Shown: piece by piece, positions 21,092 to 33,725 of the stretch
Numbering within the stretch: position 1 is the first letter of the stretch
How the letters are laid out: each line of letters begins with the position of its first letter
Assembly (NCBI GenBank): GCA_025667525.1
Contig: CM046875.1
Location: 201,166,125 to 201,230,124 of the forward strand
From: Glebionis coronaria
Lineage: Eukaryota; Streptophyta; Magnoliopsida; Asterales; Asteraceae
Length of the DNA stretch: 64,000 nucleotides
Direction of reading: 5' to 3'
Position numbers and translations under genes: made by a program
The notes under the pieces: model-generated
The model's input: only the letters and a program-made list of their open reading frames with translations
Told to the model about the DNA's origin: nothing
Database searches by the model: none

Positions 21092-24000
21092 CTAATTTAA
21101 GGGAAACGTAGTGAGGGATGGAATCATCTCCTTAGAGATGTCCTCACCAACGTACAACTTCAAACGCTGGCCATTCACCTTGAAGTTAGGCCCATTTGGC
21201 TGAGAAAGCTCAATGGTACCATAGGGAAAGACATTGGCGATGGTGAATGGACCAGACCAGCGGCTCTTCAACTTGCCTGAGAAGATCTTCAACCGAGAGT
21301 TAAAGAGTAAGACTTGATCACCAACGTTGAACTCTCGGTTCTTGATTTTAGCATCGTGGATAATCTTGGTCTTCTCCTTGTAAATCAATGAGTTCTCGTA
21401 AGCTTGATTCCTCAATTCTTGAAGCTCGTTGAGTTGAATCTTCTGAAAATCACCGGCTTTGTTGATGTCGAAGTTAGCCCACTTCAAGGCCCAGTATGCC
21501 TTATGTTCCAGCTCGATGGGGAGGTGGCAGGCTTTCCCGTACACAAGACGATAAGGTGTACAGCCAATCGGCGTCTTATAGGCGGTACGGAAAGCCCACA
21601 GAGCATCATCAAGTTTATCGGTCCACGAGGTACGATGCTCTCCCACAGTACGTTCCAAAATTCTCTTCAATCCACGGTTGGATATCTCGGCTTGACCGTT
21701 GGTTTGAGGATGATAAGCGGTGGAAAGACGGTGATTGACGCCGTACTTAGCCATGACTCTTGCAAATTGATCGTTGCAGAAATGAGTCCCGCGGTCACTG
21801 ATAATAGCACGAGGAACACCGAAACGAGCAAACAGTTGTTTCAAGAAATTACAAACCACCCTCGCGTCGTTAGTGGGTAAAGCTTTTGCTTCAACCCATT
21901 TAGAAACGTAGTCGACAGCGACAAGGATGTATTTGTTGCCTTTAGAAGACGGGAATGGCCCCATAAAGTCGATGCCCCATACATCAAAGATTTCACATTC
22001 TTGTATGAAATTTTGAGGCATCTCATCTTTATGTGTAATCTTGCCTTGTTTTTGGCAAGCATCACAATGTTTAACCATCTCGTGAGCATCACGATAAATG
22101 GTGGGCCAATAAAATCCCGAGTCAAACACTTTTTTGGCGGTGTAGTTGGGACCAAAGTGACCACCGGTGGGTCCTTTGTGGCACGCTTGGAGAATATCAA
22201 AAGCTGCCGGTCCGTCAACACACCGACGAATAATCAAGTCAGCGCATTGTTTGAATAGAAAAGGGTCCTCCCAAAAGTAAGTCTTAACATCGTTCAAGAA
22301 CTTCTTCTTTTGTTGGGATGTTAACCCTTTGATGAGAACACCACCCGCTAAGTAGTTTGCAAAATCGGCAAACCACGGGGTGCCATCAAGATTGGGATTT
22401 ATAGACATTAAGGTTTCAAGGGGAAAAGAGTCATTGATCTCTTTGTTCGGATGGTCCCCTTGATATGGATCCTCAAGTCTGCTCAGATGATCCGCGGCCA
22501 GGTTTTCGGCTCCCTTCTTGTCACGAATTTCAATGTTGAATTCTTGAAGGAGCAAAACCCAGCGAAGAAGTCTTGGCTTAGAATCGTTCTTTGTCATCAA
22601 GTACTTCAACGCGGAATGGTCCGTGTATACGATGGTGGTGGATAAAACAAGATAGGGGCGAAATTTCTCAAAAGCATAGACAACAGCTAAAAGCTCTTTT
22701 TCGGTTGTCGTATAATGCAATTGAGCCCCCGTCATTGTTTTGCTAGCGTAGTGGATGGGTTGGAAGTGTTTATTCACACGTTGGCCCAAAACCGCACCAA
22801 TAGCAAAGTCGCTAGCATCGCACATCAATTCAAAATGTAGCTCCCAATTAGGGGTAACCAAGACCGGTGCCTTAGTTAGCTTAGCCTTGAGAAGATTGAA
22901 GGCTTAGAGACACTCTTTAGAAAAGATAAAGGGAGTATCTTTTTCCAAGAGGTGGGTCATCGGGCGAGCGATTTTGGAGAAATCCTGAATGAATCTACGA
23001 TAGAAGCCCGCATGACCCAGAAAGCTTCTCACACCCTTCACGGTTGAAGGTGGAGGTAATTTTGCTATGACATCAACTTTAGCACGGTCGACTTCAAGAC
23101 CGGCTTTAGAGATTTTGTGTCCTAGCACAATGCCTTCTTTTACCATAAAATGGCATTTTTCCCAATTCAGAACAAGGCGAGTGTCTTCGCACCGCTTAAG
23201 CATGCGTTCCAAATTGGCAAGGCAAGTAGAGAAGGAATCCCCGAAGACCGAGAAATCATCCATGAAGACTTCCATGGTTTGCTCAACCATGTCATGGAAT
23301 ATAGCCAACATGCACCTTTGGAAAGTCCCGGGGGCATTGCATAAGCCAAAAGGCATTCTTTTATAAGCAAATGTGCCGTAGGGACAAGTGAATGTTGTCT
23401 TCTCTAGATCTTGGGGATCGATGGGTATTTGAAAATAACCCGAGAAACCATCCAGAAAGCAGTAATATTCATTACCCGCTAGACGTTCAAGCATTTGGTC
23501 CATAAAAGGTAGAGGGAAATGATCCTTTCTCGTGGCATCATTGAGTTTGCGGTAGTCTATACAAACTCTCCACCCAGTAACGAGACGGGTAGGAATTAAC
23601 TCGTTGTTTGCATTGGGCACAACGGTGATTCCGCCTTTTTTAGGCACACAATAGACTGGACTGACCCATGGTGAATCCGAAATAGGGTAAATCATACCCG
23701 CATCAAGAAGTTTGATAACCTCTTTTTTGATGACGTCATGGATTTTAGGATTCACCCTTCTTTGGCTTTGAATAGTGGGCTTAAAGTCGTCCTCCATGAG
23801 AATTTTATGTGTGCAAAAGTGAGGATCAATTCCGCGGATGTCGGAGATTTTCCAAGCGATAGCTTTTTTATGCTTCTTCAACACAGCGACAAGTCGGGCT
23901 TTTTCGTCTTCTTTCAGATCCTTTGCGATGATGACCGGTAACTTCTCGTCGTCTTCTAGGAAAACGTACTCAAGATGAGGCGGTAGGTCCTTAAGCTCGA

Positions 24001-26740
24001 GAGTAGGAGGATCCTCAGTAGATGGTGAAACTAACGATGGATCATCATTAGTCACCTCTTTAGGAGTAGCAGGAGACAATGGGTCCTCATTGAGAAGTCT
24101 CTCAATAGTACGAATATCTTCATCCCAATTGGTGGACGAATTATCATACTTAATGTCGAGAGGACCCAAGCTAGCTTCGAACTCATCCAAGTCACTTTCT
24201 CCAAAAGGAGTAAATGCCGGAGCAATTGAGGCAACGGTCTCAACATTGGGTAGAGAAGAGAGAGTACTTTTGCAAGCATCATGAAAATGTTCTTCACAAG
24301 CCTCATCGAGAACATCAATAGCATTAACACTCTCATATGAATAAGGTTGCTGAGAAATCTTACCCATGTTGAAGACAATTTGATCGTCACCAACTCTCAT
24401 GATTAATTCGCCTGCGGCTACATCAATGAGAGTGCGACCGGTCCTCAAGAATGGACGTCCAACGATTAATGGAACACGAGGGTCCATCTCGTAGTCAACG
24501 ACGACAAAATCTGCCGGGAAGGTGAATTTGTCAACGCCAACGAAGACATCTTCGGCTATCCCTACTGGATAAGCAACCGTACGGTTGGCTAATTCCAAAG
24601 TCATTCGTGTGGGGACTAGCTCTGGGAGAGATAATTGCTTCCAAACACTTAAAGGCATTAAGTTAATACTGGCACCTAGATCGGCTAGGGCCATGCAATT
24701 CTCTACACCCGGAAAGTTGCACGGAATCAATAAGCGACCCGGATCACCAAGTTTGGTGGGCAATTTCCTTAAGAGCACTGCGGAGCAGTTCTCATTAAGT
24801 TCGGTCTGAGCAATGTCAAGAAGCTTTTCTTTATCACTTAGAAGATCTTTAAACATCTTAGCATATTTGGGCATGTGAGCGAGAGCCTCGGCAAAGGAGA
24901 TGTTAAAATTCAATTGTTTAAACATTTTTAGGAAGTTTGAAACCTGAATATCATCCTTGCTCTTTTGCTTCTCTTTCCTCAACCTTGAAGGATAAGGTAT
25001 ATTGGATGAAGAAGAGGGCTTTAAAGGGATAGGATCACTCACAACCACGGGTGGTGGGGAAATGGGGATAGAAGGTGAAGGAGGTGGAGAAAGTTGCTCT
25101 TTTTCCTTGTTCACAATCACGGGTGGAGGTGTAGGAAGCTCGGGTTCCATATAACCTTTTCCACTACGAGTGGTGATTGCTTTCATCTCCCCTCTTGGAT
25201 TTGCAACGGTATTACTCGGAAGAGTACCCGAAGAAGAGGGTTGATTACCTTGGATGAGCGAACCAATCATATCACGAAGGTGAAGAGCTTGATTATTAAA
25301 AGAGTTTTGCATGTTGGCATTAATAGCATCGCTGTGTTTGGCCATATCATTCCTTAGCTCGGCGCGAATATCGCTTCCTTGTTTCACCATGTCATTCTTC
25401 AAGTTGACAAATTGACTCTGAAGATTCGTCACCATCTCACGATTAGTCTTCATGAACGACTCGACGTCGGGATTCACTGCCATCGGTTGATTGAGAGGTG
25501 GAGCTTGGTAAGCTTGAGAATTTCCTTGAGTTTGGTAGGTATTTCTTTGGGATGGATATTGGTTTTGAGCACGAGGTTGGGATTGGTTGTTTCGGTTATA
25601 GATTTGTTGTTGGTTTTGGTTTACAGGAGGGAAACCGGGAGGTGCAAGATAATTGTTGGAACGATAACTTAGCAAGCTACGGTCTCCTTGAGGGCGAGCT
25701 TGATAGCCTCCCGTGGGATATGTACCGTATGCCGCGTTAACGTTTTCAGAATAACTGCCTTGAGTGGAAGGACAATCATTATAAGAATGAGGACCACCAC
25801 ATGTGTCACAAGAAATAGCAACGGCTTTAGCTTGTTGAAAGTGGTTTGTGGCCATGGCCATGAAATTCTTGTTCATTTCAGCAAGTTGTCGAGAAATTTC
25901 AGACATTTCAGGATTGGAGGTAGTAGAAGAAACATTGACTCTCGAGTTAGATCTTGAGGATGCGGATGAATCCCAATTCTTGTGGTGAGTAGTCATGTTT
26001 TCAATCAACTCTCGACACTCCTCTGGTCTCCTTTTCATAAAAGTACCACCGGCGGCGGCATTGATCGTGTCACGATCACGAAAGGTGAGACCATTGTAGA
26101 AGGTGTCAATGAGAGTGACGGGGAGCATATTGTGATTAGGACAGCGGTCGATCAAATCATTGTAACGTTCCCAAGCATCGAAAAGCGATTCATCATTCTC
26201 TTGCATAAATCCACTGATTTGGTTACGAAGGCTAGTGACCATGGATGGGGGAAAGTAGCGCGATAAAAAGCGTTGAGTCATGTCGTTCCATGTATGAATA
26301 GAATTCTTAGGAAGACGGTTAAACCATTTTTCGGCATGATGAGAAAGCGAGTGGGGAAAGAGTTGAAGGCGAAGGTCATCCATAGAAACACCGGGAGATT
26401 TCATGCTTTGGGTAATAGTGATGAATTTGTCGAGGTGTTTGTTGGCATCATCATCCGGAATTCCGCGAAATGGATTCGTTTGTACTTGCTGGATCATGTG
26501 ATGCTTCAACGAAGACTCCTGAGCCGTGACATGCATCGGTGCAATCGGGCCTCCACGTCCGTTCATTGTGGGTTGACATAGCTCTTCCATGGTTCGTAAA
26601 TCAGGTAGAAGGACATTGTTGTTGTTGTTGTTGTTGTTGTTTTGGGGGGGTGGAATATTGTTGTTGTTGTTTTGTACACCGGCCATGTCTAATTGTTCGA
26701 GAGTCTCGGGCTCTGAATAAGACGTGGATCGAGTACGCAT
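21092..26740 (-). pseudogene. Athila gag-pol polyprotein with one in-frame stop
   Basis: One - strand frame of 1882 codons, broken only by TAA at 22904-22906 (codon 1279). The sister copies have GAA there. Order: gag (~100-210), zinc knuckle CX2CX3HX4C (C311-C323), ITTRSGK linker (~522-528), aspartic protease DLGA (687-690), reverse transcriptase with FLDGFSGY (D1097) and FMDD (1159-1162), RNase H (D1308), integrase HHCC (near 1521-1562) and DD35E core (D1591, D1649, E1685). ATG at 26740 follows a 207-bp leader. It would supply gag particle, protease, reverse transcription and integration functions. The stop falls between reverse transcriptase and RNase H, so RNase H and integrase would be lost without readthrough. 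The N-terminus has two Asn runs from a GTT/AAC microsatellite (about 26618-26673). Confidence 0.93.
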
Positions 26741-26928
26741 ACACTAAAAAGAAAATGCAAGAGAAAATATTTTTGGTTTTTATAGGTTTTATATTGTTTT
26801 TGTATTTTTGAAAATTTTATATTTTTATGGATTTTTGAAAATTTTTGTGCTTGAAAATAACGTTCCCGAAAGAACGGATCCCAAAATCCAATTTTTCTCA
26901 CAAGAAACCGTTGATCCTTACGAAAAGA

Positions 26929-26944
26929 GCCGGCAGCGGCGCCA
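26929..26944 (-). other. Primer-binding site, tRNA-Asp type
   Basis: On the - strand TGGCGCCGCTGCCGGC starts 3 nt after the 5' LTR. It closely matches the Asp tRNA 3' end complement used by Athila elements. Confidence 0.85.
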
Positions 26945-27239
26945 TTTTAATAACTGACTTTTAGTTGGTTCATAAAAGGTTTTTGCTTGCAAGATCTTTC
27001 TTTGCGTTGCTCGTACCCAATTGATATATATCGTTGTTTCGTTCTCGGTATCTTCTCGAATCGATCACGGTCAATAGTGGAATCGTTGTTATTGGTGACT
27101 AAAAAGGGGGAGCTTTGGTCTAAATCTACTAGACTGATAAAGACAAGTAATAAAATTACTCTAGAAACTAGAAATGAAAATAAATCCAGACTTTAAATGA
27201 AACAGGAGAAAATACCTTATGAAAGATAAAACTGGAACT

Positions 27240-27755
27240 CTCTTATTCGGAATGTTTAGGGTTATGCGGAATGTACTGCTCCATTCGGAATGTTTCCTTT
27301 ACTCGGAATAATTACTGCCATGCGGAACAAAAGTCTTATGCGGAAAAATCTTCTTACTCGGAATAATCCTTCTTATGCGGAAAGATGCCCTATTCGGAAA
27401 ATAGGGTTCTATGCGGAATAATGAGGCTATTCGGAATATGGAATATTCCGAATAGAGGGAATGAAATCAGACTATGCGGAAAGGAGGGCAATTCGGAAAA
27501 TATCTCTTATGCGGAATATTCGAAGAAAAAGCCTTATGCGGAAAAACTGTGAAAATCCTATTCGGAATAGTGCTGCTCTGCGGAAAAAGAATCCTTACTC
27601 GGAATAACTGGTATTCCGAATAACAATGAAAATCTACAATCACTCGGAATAACTGAAATATTCCGAATAGCCAAGAAAATAACCTCTATTCTGAATAAAC
27701 GAAATATTCCGAATTGTCACAATCCCAGATTCCCTATTCGGAATCTGGGCGAGAT
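27240..27755 (-). repeat. CGGAA motif cluster in the 5' LTR
   Basis: Same array as 17783-18298, with one visible motif change (CTCTGCGGAA for CTATGCGGAA near 27577). It lies between the TATA box and the end of the LTR. Confidence 0.8.
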
Positions 27756-28170
27756 CAGAAGGTGTAGCGAAGAACAGGGGAGTTAACAGAACACGAAATC
27801 AAGGCCAAAAATCACTAAGTTTTTGATCCAAACTTTAACCAATTTTACCACTAATCTTTTACTCAAAGAAAACTTGAATCCAAACAACAAAAATCACAAA
27901 ACCCACTTACTTTTGACAATCAAACCCAACGAATGAAATTTAAGAACTAAGAATCAAAAAGGTATGAAGAACAAGATGATGGAAAGATTAAAAGATGATT
28001 TGTATTAATGCATTAAGATTCAACAAAACAAGAAAAGATTAACTTACAAGATTGAAAGATAAATCAAACAAAGATTAAAACCACTCCTTAAGGGAGATGA
28101 TTCCTAAAAACTAGGAAGAAGAATAACTGAAAAGGAAGATGAGAGAGAGTTCGAATGTGTGAGTGGGAGG

Positions 28171-28180
28171 AGTATTTATA
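28171..28180 (-). promoter_or_regulatory. Putative TATA box of the nested Athila 5' LTR
   Basis: TATAAATACT on the - strand, about 450 bp from the LTR start. The same motif is conserved in the related LTRs at 11540 and about 41720. Confidence 0.55.
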
Positions 28181-28626
28181 GGCTTCTCCCTTGGTTGGTG
28201 AGTGGGCTTTCTTCCCTTCTTTTTGTCTTCTCGTCTTTTCAGAAAAGTTGACGTTTTCGATTCTGATTCGGGATTTGTCGTCGATTAAATTCAACTCGTC
28301 TTTTAATTTCTTCGTTAAATAGACTTGAGTTTCTTCGACATGTGTAAATCTTCCGTCTTTGGTCCTTTTCTTCGATAAATCTTCAAATAGGCCCATTGAC
28401 TTCAAATCTTTTGCATCTCTTGGACAATAGACTTCGTCTTCAATCTTTTTCCTTTATAAAACCCGTGTAATCCCATGTTTTCTCCAATATTTATCCGGTT
28501 GGCTCTGAAAACATAACAAACACACAAACCACGCATAATTCCAAACAAATGACATTAAATACGTGTTTTGGTCTTGTTTTAGCAAGAAATAAGTGGTAGA
28601 AAAGATGGGTGTTTACACACCTATCA

Positions 28627-28631
28627 ATCTC
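28627..28631. other. Target-site duplication ATCTC (right)
   Basis: Second copy of the 5-bp duplication. The Tekay-like LTR resumes directly after it with CCTCGCGGG. Confidence 0.9.
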
Positions 28632-30984
28632 CCTCGCGGGTTTATAAAGCATTTATAAAACATTTAAAAGAGTGCGAGGCTATGAACTCACGTTGATGTG
28701 GGAAGACGGTTATCGGCGATTCGGATGTACGGTGCGTGCTTCAATCACTGAAACCTAGACAAATAATACTCGGTCTTAGACTCATGTCCAATGACTTTAT
28801 AAAAATAACAAGTATGTATACATATGATGATTATATATATATATGATGATCAAGTGGGTTTACATATTCTCGTTTACTCATTTTTATGTTATGTGTCGGT
28901 AACGTTTATACTAGTTCACTAGTTTTACCTATTTATGTATTTTAAGTCCAATAAACTTATTATAAGTTATTTAACTTATTTTAATCTATTTTGTACTTAT
29001 ATTATCAGTACATACACTTTCAAGTGGGGCCCAAATGGGTTAAGCCCAATAAGTTCTTTTTAGGAGTGTTTAACTTATTTAGTCCAATTATTAGCCCGAT
29101 GTGTTTATTTAGCTCGTTAATGTCCGTATGCCCTATAGTTCGGGTTTTATCGGTTTTTACTTGTTATACATGTCTATATATCAGTATATAAGTTTTATAA
29201 AGTTTTCATTGGACGGGTCCAACCATTTAAGTTTTATTTAACAAAAACGTTAATTTTACGGCAATAGCCGAAAAAGTCGTAAAAATCATGTTTATAGTTT
29301 TATAACTTATAAAACTTAACAAGTTTCCATTTTTATCATTTATACACTTATTACACCTTTTATATATTTATATAAATAAGTTTTATAAGTTAGTGGGTTT
29401 TTATTTTACATTTTATATATTAAAATGTGAGTGCTTATATAATAGTATTATTCTTTAATTTCCAAAAATCTGATTTTTAACTTCATCTTCACCAAAACTG
29501 CCATATCTTGAGTTCTACATGGAGATAGAAGCTCAATTTTTTATCACATAAACTACATGATATGTGCTACATTTAACTCTTCTATAGCTACTGTTGAATC
29601 ATCTTCTAAATATTTTCTAAAAATCGTCCAAAACAGTAACTTCAGATTTATACCCTAAACTTGTTTTGATCATATCTCACTCATTATCTTGATTCCATTG
29701 CATGGCCAACTCTCACATATGTACAAGACCCATAGCTTACTGTAAATCCATTATACTTCATCATTTTATCAGTTTAAACATATGGTTCTTTACTGTTTTA
29801 TACAGCCATTAAATTTAACCAAGATTTTAACCTTGTTTCATATGGTTTTTCACCTTTTTAATCATGTTTATCAACAACAAATCCCCACATAACATTTTTA
29901 TCATCATATAATCATCATAAATATATAAAATAGGAAATAAAATACATGTTTACATAATCAAAATATTAAGAAGATGAGGAGGACAATCTTTATACCACCA
30001 ACTTGATGTAGGTTGTGATCAAAACATGGAATTTGTTGGAGAAACTTGTGATGCACCAAGACCATCTTCATAACCACCATGCTTCATGAACAACTTGTAG
30101 AAAATCAGCCTCTAGGCACCATAGAAACTCTTCCTTGGATGTTATAATTACCACCAATCAATAGGGCTTCAAATGAGCTTCATCATATGTAGAGATAACA
30201 TATGAATTCATGGTAAATTTTGATCAAATTGGAGGTTTATGGAAGAAATGTGGGACGGCATATTTGGGTGAGAGAGAGAGAGTTGTGAGTTTTTGAGTGG
30301 TATTGCATGAGTGTGTGAGTGATAGATTGTTTTGCTAATGGTTTTGTTGTGTCAAAAGCTTAAAGTGTAAGCTAATGACATGTGTTATTAGTTTATATGA
30401 AAACTTGACACCAAGTTATCTTGGTGGAGTGGTTGTAGCCGGTTTTGAAGTGGGGTGGGACAAGTGTCCCACTTGTCTCATCCCATTTATTTACGGGTAC
30501 TCCTCGATTCTAGTTTCCTCGATTTGCGTGCCCTCGGGTCGTTTTACGAAAAACGTTTTTATAAATTATGAATCAACGTCATAAAACGAATCTAATAAAA
30601 ATTGTTTCATCAAAAACGGAGTTCGAAAACGTAAATACGTAATCCTAAGGTTTCCGGTTTAGTCGTAAAGGACGTTAAATAAAATCGTAAGTCCTAATCT
30701 CTTCTCGTAAATTTGTGAGTTTATGAACTAACACAAATTTAAAACTCCAAAATAATATTCACGGACAAATTTATTTTCTGAATTGTCGGACTGTCACCAA
30801 AGACGGTGTATGTAAACGTAAGCACGTAACGTTGAATCCTCAGGTTTAGACGCAGTCGATGCTACTCCGAGACGTAAATCCAAATTTATTCCCAAAAATA
30901 AGTGAGTTCATATTGTATCATTAAAATAATATTTTCAAATAATAATTGAGAATAAAATATCAATCGTAAATTGACGGATTGTCA
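28632..30984 (-). mobile_element. Tekay-like 3' LTR, inner part
   Basis: It matches about 37425-39780. Conserved short frames (28991-29191, 30375-30584) occur in both LTRs only because the LTRs are near-identical. It ends ...GGATTGTCA at 30984, next to the polypurine tract. Confidence 0.85.
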
Positions 30985-31830
30985 CAGCATTTACCCCTAA
31001 ACAGGATCTTTGTCCTCAAAGATCATCTTACCTTACTACTCGCTTCTTATAGAGTTAAAGCCATGTGGGTATTTCCTCCACACTCGGTCTTTTCTCACAA
31101 GTGTAATCCATTATAATACGCGAGTTTCATCAAACATAACTACGGGAATAAGATCAGGCTTAATGTTGACTTACTTTCTCTATCCATGATGTTCACGGGT
31201 TTTTGATGAATGCAACTTTTCGCCGATCTAAGCTTTACTAAGAATAATCAGAATTTAACTTGATAGATATTCCATCAAGTGCGATTTACGAAACATAATT
31301 TACGCAGTCCTTGAAGTCCTAGGGTAGATCCAGATTATATGCCTTTCAAACCAATCTTTCACATCATCTCAATGGTCCCAAACAACGGGGACTTATATCC
31401 CATGATTTGTCAGATCATGAATTCATTTTTCCAAGTTTTAAAAATTGTGGCATAACTTCGCTACCCATTTGGCACTTCAAGATCTACATTTCACATTCAT
31501 ATAACCTCTTGCCCACTACCGGCAGTCAATAATCAAATCCTAATTTCAATAATCATCTCAGATTCCGCGGGTCGGGTATTTTGCAAGGATAGGTTTGCCA
31601 TCATAGGAAACCTTAAACCTAAAAGACATGTCCAACACACAATGGGTGTATGTCGGATGTCTTTATCTCAACTCCTGCTTACAGATGCTCTAATATTCAG
31701 ATCCTAACAAGATTCGATCTCAATCCTAATACGATGATTATCAATGATAATCTCTCCAAAGGAAAACGATTATACGGTCTATTACCAAAGGTCATTCATT
31801 CAATCATAAAACAACACTTATATTACCTTG
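30985..31830 (-). mobile_element. Tekay-like internal region, 3' end, non-coding
   Basis: It begins (on the - strand, ends) with the polypurine tract TTTAGGGGTAAATGCTG at about 30985-31001. It should hold the integrase C-terminus and chromodomain, but no frame could be followed. Confidence 0.5.
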
Positions 31831-33725
31831 TATCGTTACTTTACCTCGTCCCTTCGATTTGGGATGGTACATAGTACTCTCATCAAGGTTCGTTCTCAAG
31901 GATTTCTGAGCAAATCTCTAGAAATTCGATGCGAAGCGAGGATCTTGATATAGATGTTCGATACAGGCACACTATGTTTACATAATTCTTTTGCATTTAT
32001 CATTAACGGGAATGATATTAGCAGATTTGGTCAGTCTGTCGACGATGACCCAAATCGAATCAAATTTAGATGATGACCTTTGCAATAGCTAAACGTTTAC
32101 TAATGTATGAGGCGGTGTCTGCCTTCATAATTGCCATCAGTACAACCTCTTCAGACAAAGATACTTTGGTCAAAAATGACATACATATAATACTTATACT
32201 TACAAATTCCAACATAACTATATCTCATAATCCTCCATATCTAGGCAATCATAAGTGGCCTTTAAAATATTTAACGCTATCGGCTTCTCAATTCTAATGG
32301 TTCACATTAGCCGTGAAACCTTTCACTATTTATATTATCCTTCTTACAAACATCGTCTATTTTATATTGTTCGGCACTTTATTTTTGCACCTTCATTATT
32401 AAGGGAACATGTCCTAACTGGTTCTTTATCTTTTCTACATAATGTGTCGGTATCTATATTCATTTTTCCTGATGATATAATTATCATGTCCATATTTATT
32501 CAAAAATTATTTCTTCACGTTTTCTGAATTTTAGTTTCTTCTCAACTATCATCTTTATCAGTTTTTCTCAATCCGACGTTTAAAGCGTCGATAATTATTA
32601 TAATTAATTAAATAATTATTAGTTAATTTTTATGAAGCGTATACGTAAAAGTTTTAAATTTCTTAGTTCGACCAATTATATAAAATGCTCAAAATAAATT
32701 TGAGTTTAATTAACAAGATTTTCGTTGATTTATCGAAAATAATTAATAAGGTTCGTAAATGTTCGAAAAACCTTTGTTCATACTTTGGTCAAAGTTTTAT
32801 TAGTTGAAAAGCAAAAATTGTCGTTTTAAGTTTTCAAGTTATGGTTCAAATGGTTTTCCTCAATCCTTTTTAAGTTATCTGGAGGTATACACAAACATTT
32901 ACCCCTAAACAGAAGTTTAGTTAAATGGTTTGTGTATAAGGGAATAATCCCTTTTAAAATCCTTTGTTAAAACATTTGTCAAAACATATTTCCATTTTCT
33001 TAATACTCAAAGTCCTAAAAGGGCTCTTAGTCTTTAAAGAGTCGATATATTCCATCATCTATTAATCACATGGTTAAATCATATAAAGGTTCAAGTCTTT
33101 AATCACGTGTTAATTATTCAAGGTTCATGTTTACACTGTTTGGCCAATTCAGGGCAATCTATAATTAATTATTAACTCCTTTCTATTCTCATAAATAAAC
33201 AAATAGTTCTTAATGATCACGAACATGAATTTATCAAATTACAGCCTACACACGTGATTCATCATAATTATGAATACTACATGTGCATTGTCAATCCAAA
33301 CGACATCACGTGGAACTCATAATGTTCATTACAAGCACCGGATGTAGTGATTGGAATAGATAATCTCTTTCGCAGATGCGAAGTTGATGATAACCATGCT
33401 ATGGATCAAATTTGCTAGAACCTTGTAAATGATCGAACAATTCTTCCATTTCGAGTTATGGATATCGTTTTCGTTTGTCAATTTACTCAGTCACAGTAAT
33501 CTATACATGTAAGGAAAGATAACACCATAGCTCTTCAGGATGACAGGCTTGGTATAATAAAATCTTTCTCCGATAACTTTCTCAGTTGTACGGTAATTCC
33601 TTAAATTCAGATGGTGCTGACGTACAGTGCACAAGCCACAAGTGCAGCACCGGAAATATAATCAATACCAATTTCAACTTGCCTTAATGGCGAAAGTTTA
33701 GGTAATCCATCAACAAATACCTCCT
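31830..33725 (-). pseudogene. Eroded Tekay-like pol (reverse transcriptase to integrase)
   Basis: Short islands survive on the - strand in pol order. Pre-RT LPKLSPLRQVEIGIDYISG lies at about 33645-33710, CIDY at about 33500, EHYEFHVMSFGLT at about 33285-33325, integrase DSIWVIVDRLTKS at 32023-32061 and a DESTMYHPK remnant near 31850. They sit in different frames and are separated by many stops and indels, so no product is possible. The motif set is that of chromoviral Ty3/gypsy pol. Confidence 0.75.

Larger units (their letters stand above)
17491..28626 (-). mobile_element. Nested Athila element, nearly intact (11,136 bp)
   Basis: It is complete on the - strand: 5' LTR (26948-28626), tRNA-Asp-type primer site (26929-26944), gag-pol with one nonsense codon (26740-21092), post-pol region, polypurine tract (19170-19183) and 3' LTR (17491-19169). 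A perfect 5-bp target duplication flanks it. Both LTRs are 1679 bp and differ at about six positions by eye, so this is the youngest insertion in view. Confidence 0.93.
26948..28626 (-). mobile_element. Nested Athila 5' LTR (1679 bp)
   Basis: It is the same length as the 3' LTR, with about six differences seen (for example near 27577, 28101 and 28468). It drives transcription leftward into gag-pol. Confidence 0.92.

Noticed and set aside
25094..26581. Several 80-100-codon + strand frames opposite Athila gag
   Set aside because: They are antisense shadows of the gag-pol frame.
28991..29191. 66-69-codon frames in the Tekay-like LTRs (28991-29191, 37786-37986, 30375-30584, 39170-39379)
   Set aside because: Duplicated only because the LTRs are near-identical; no domain.
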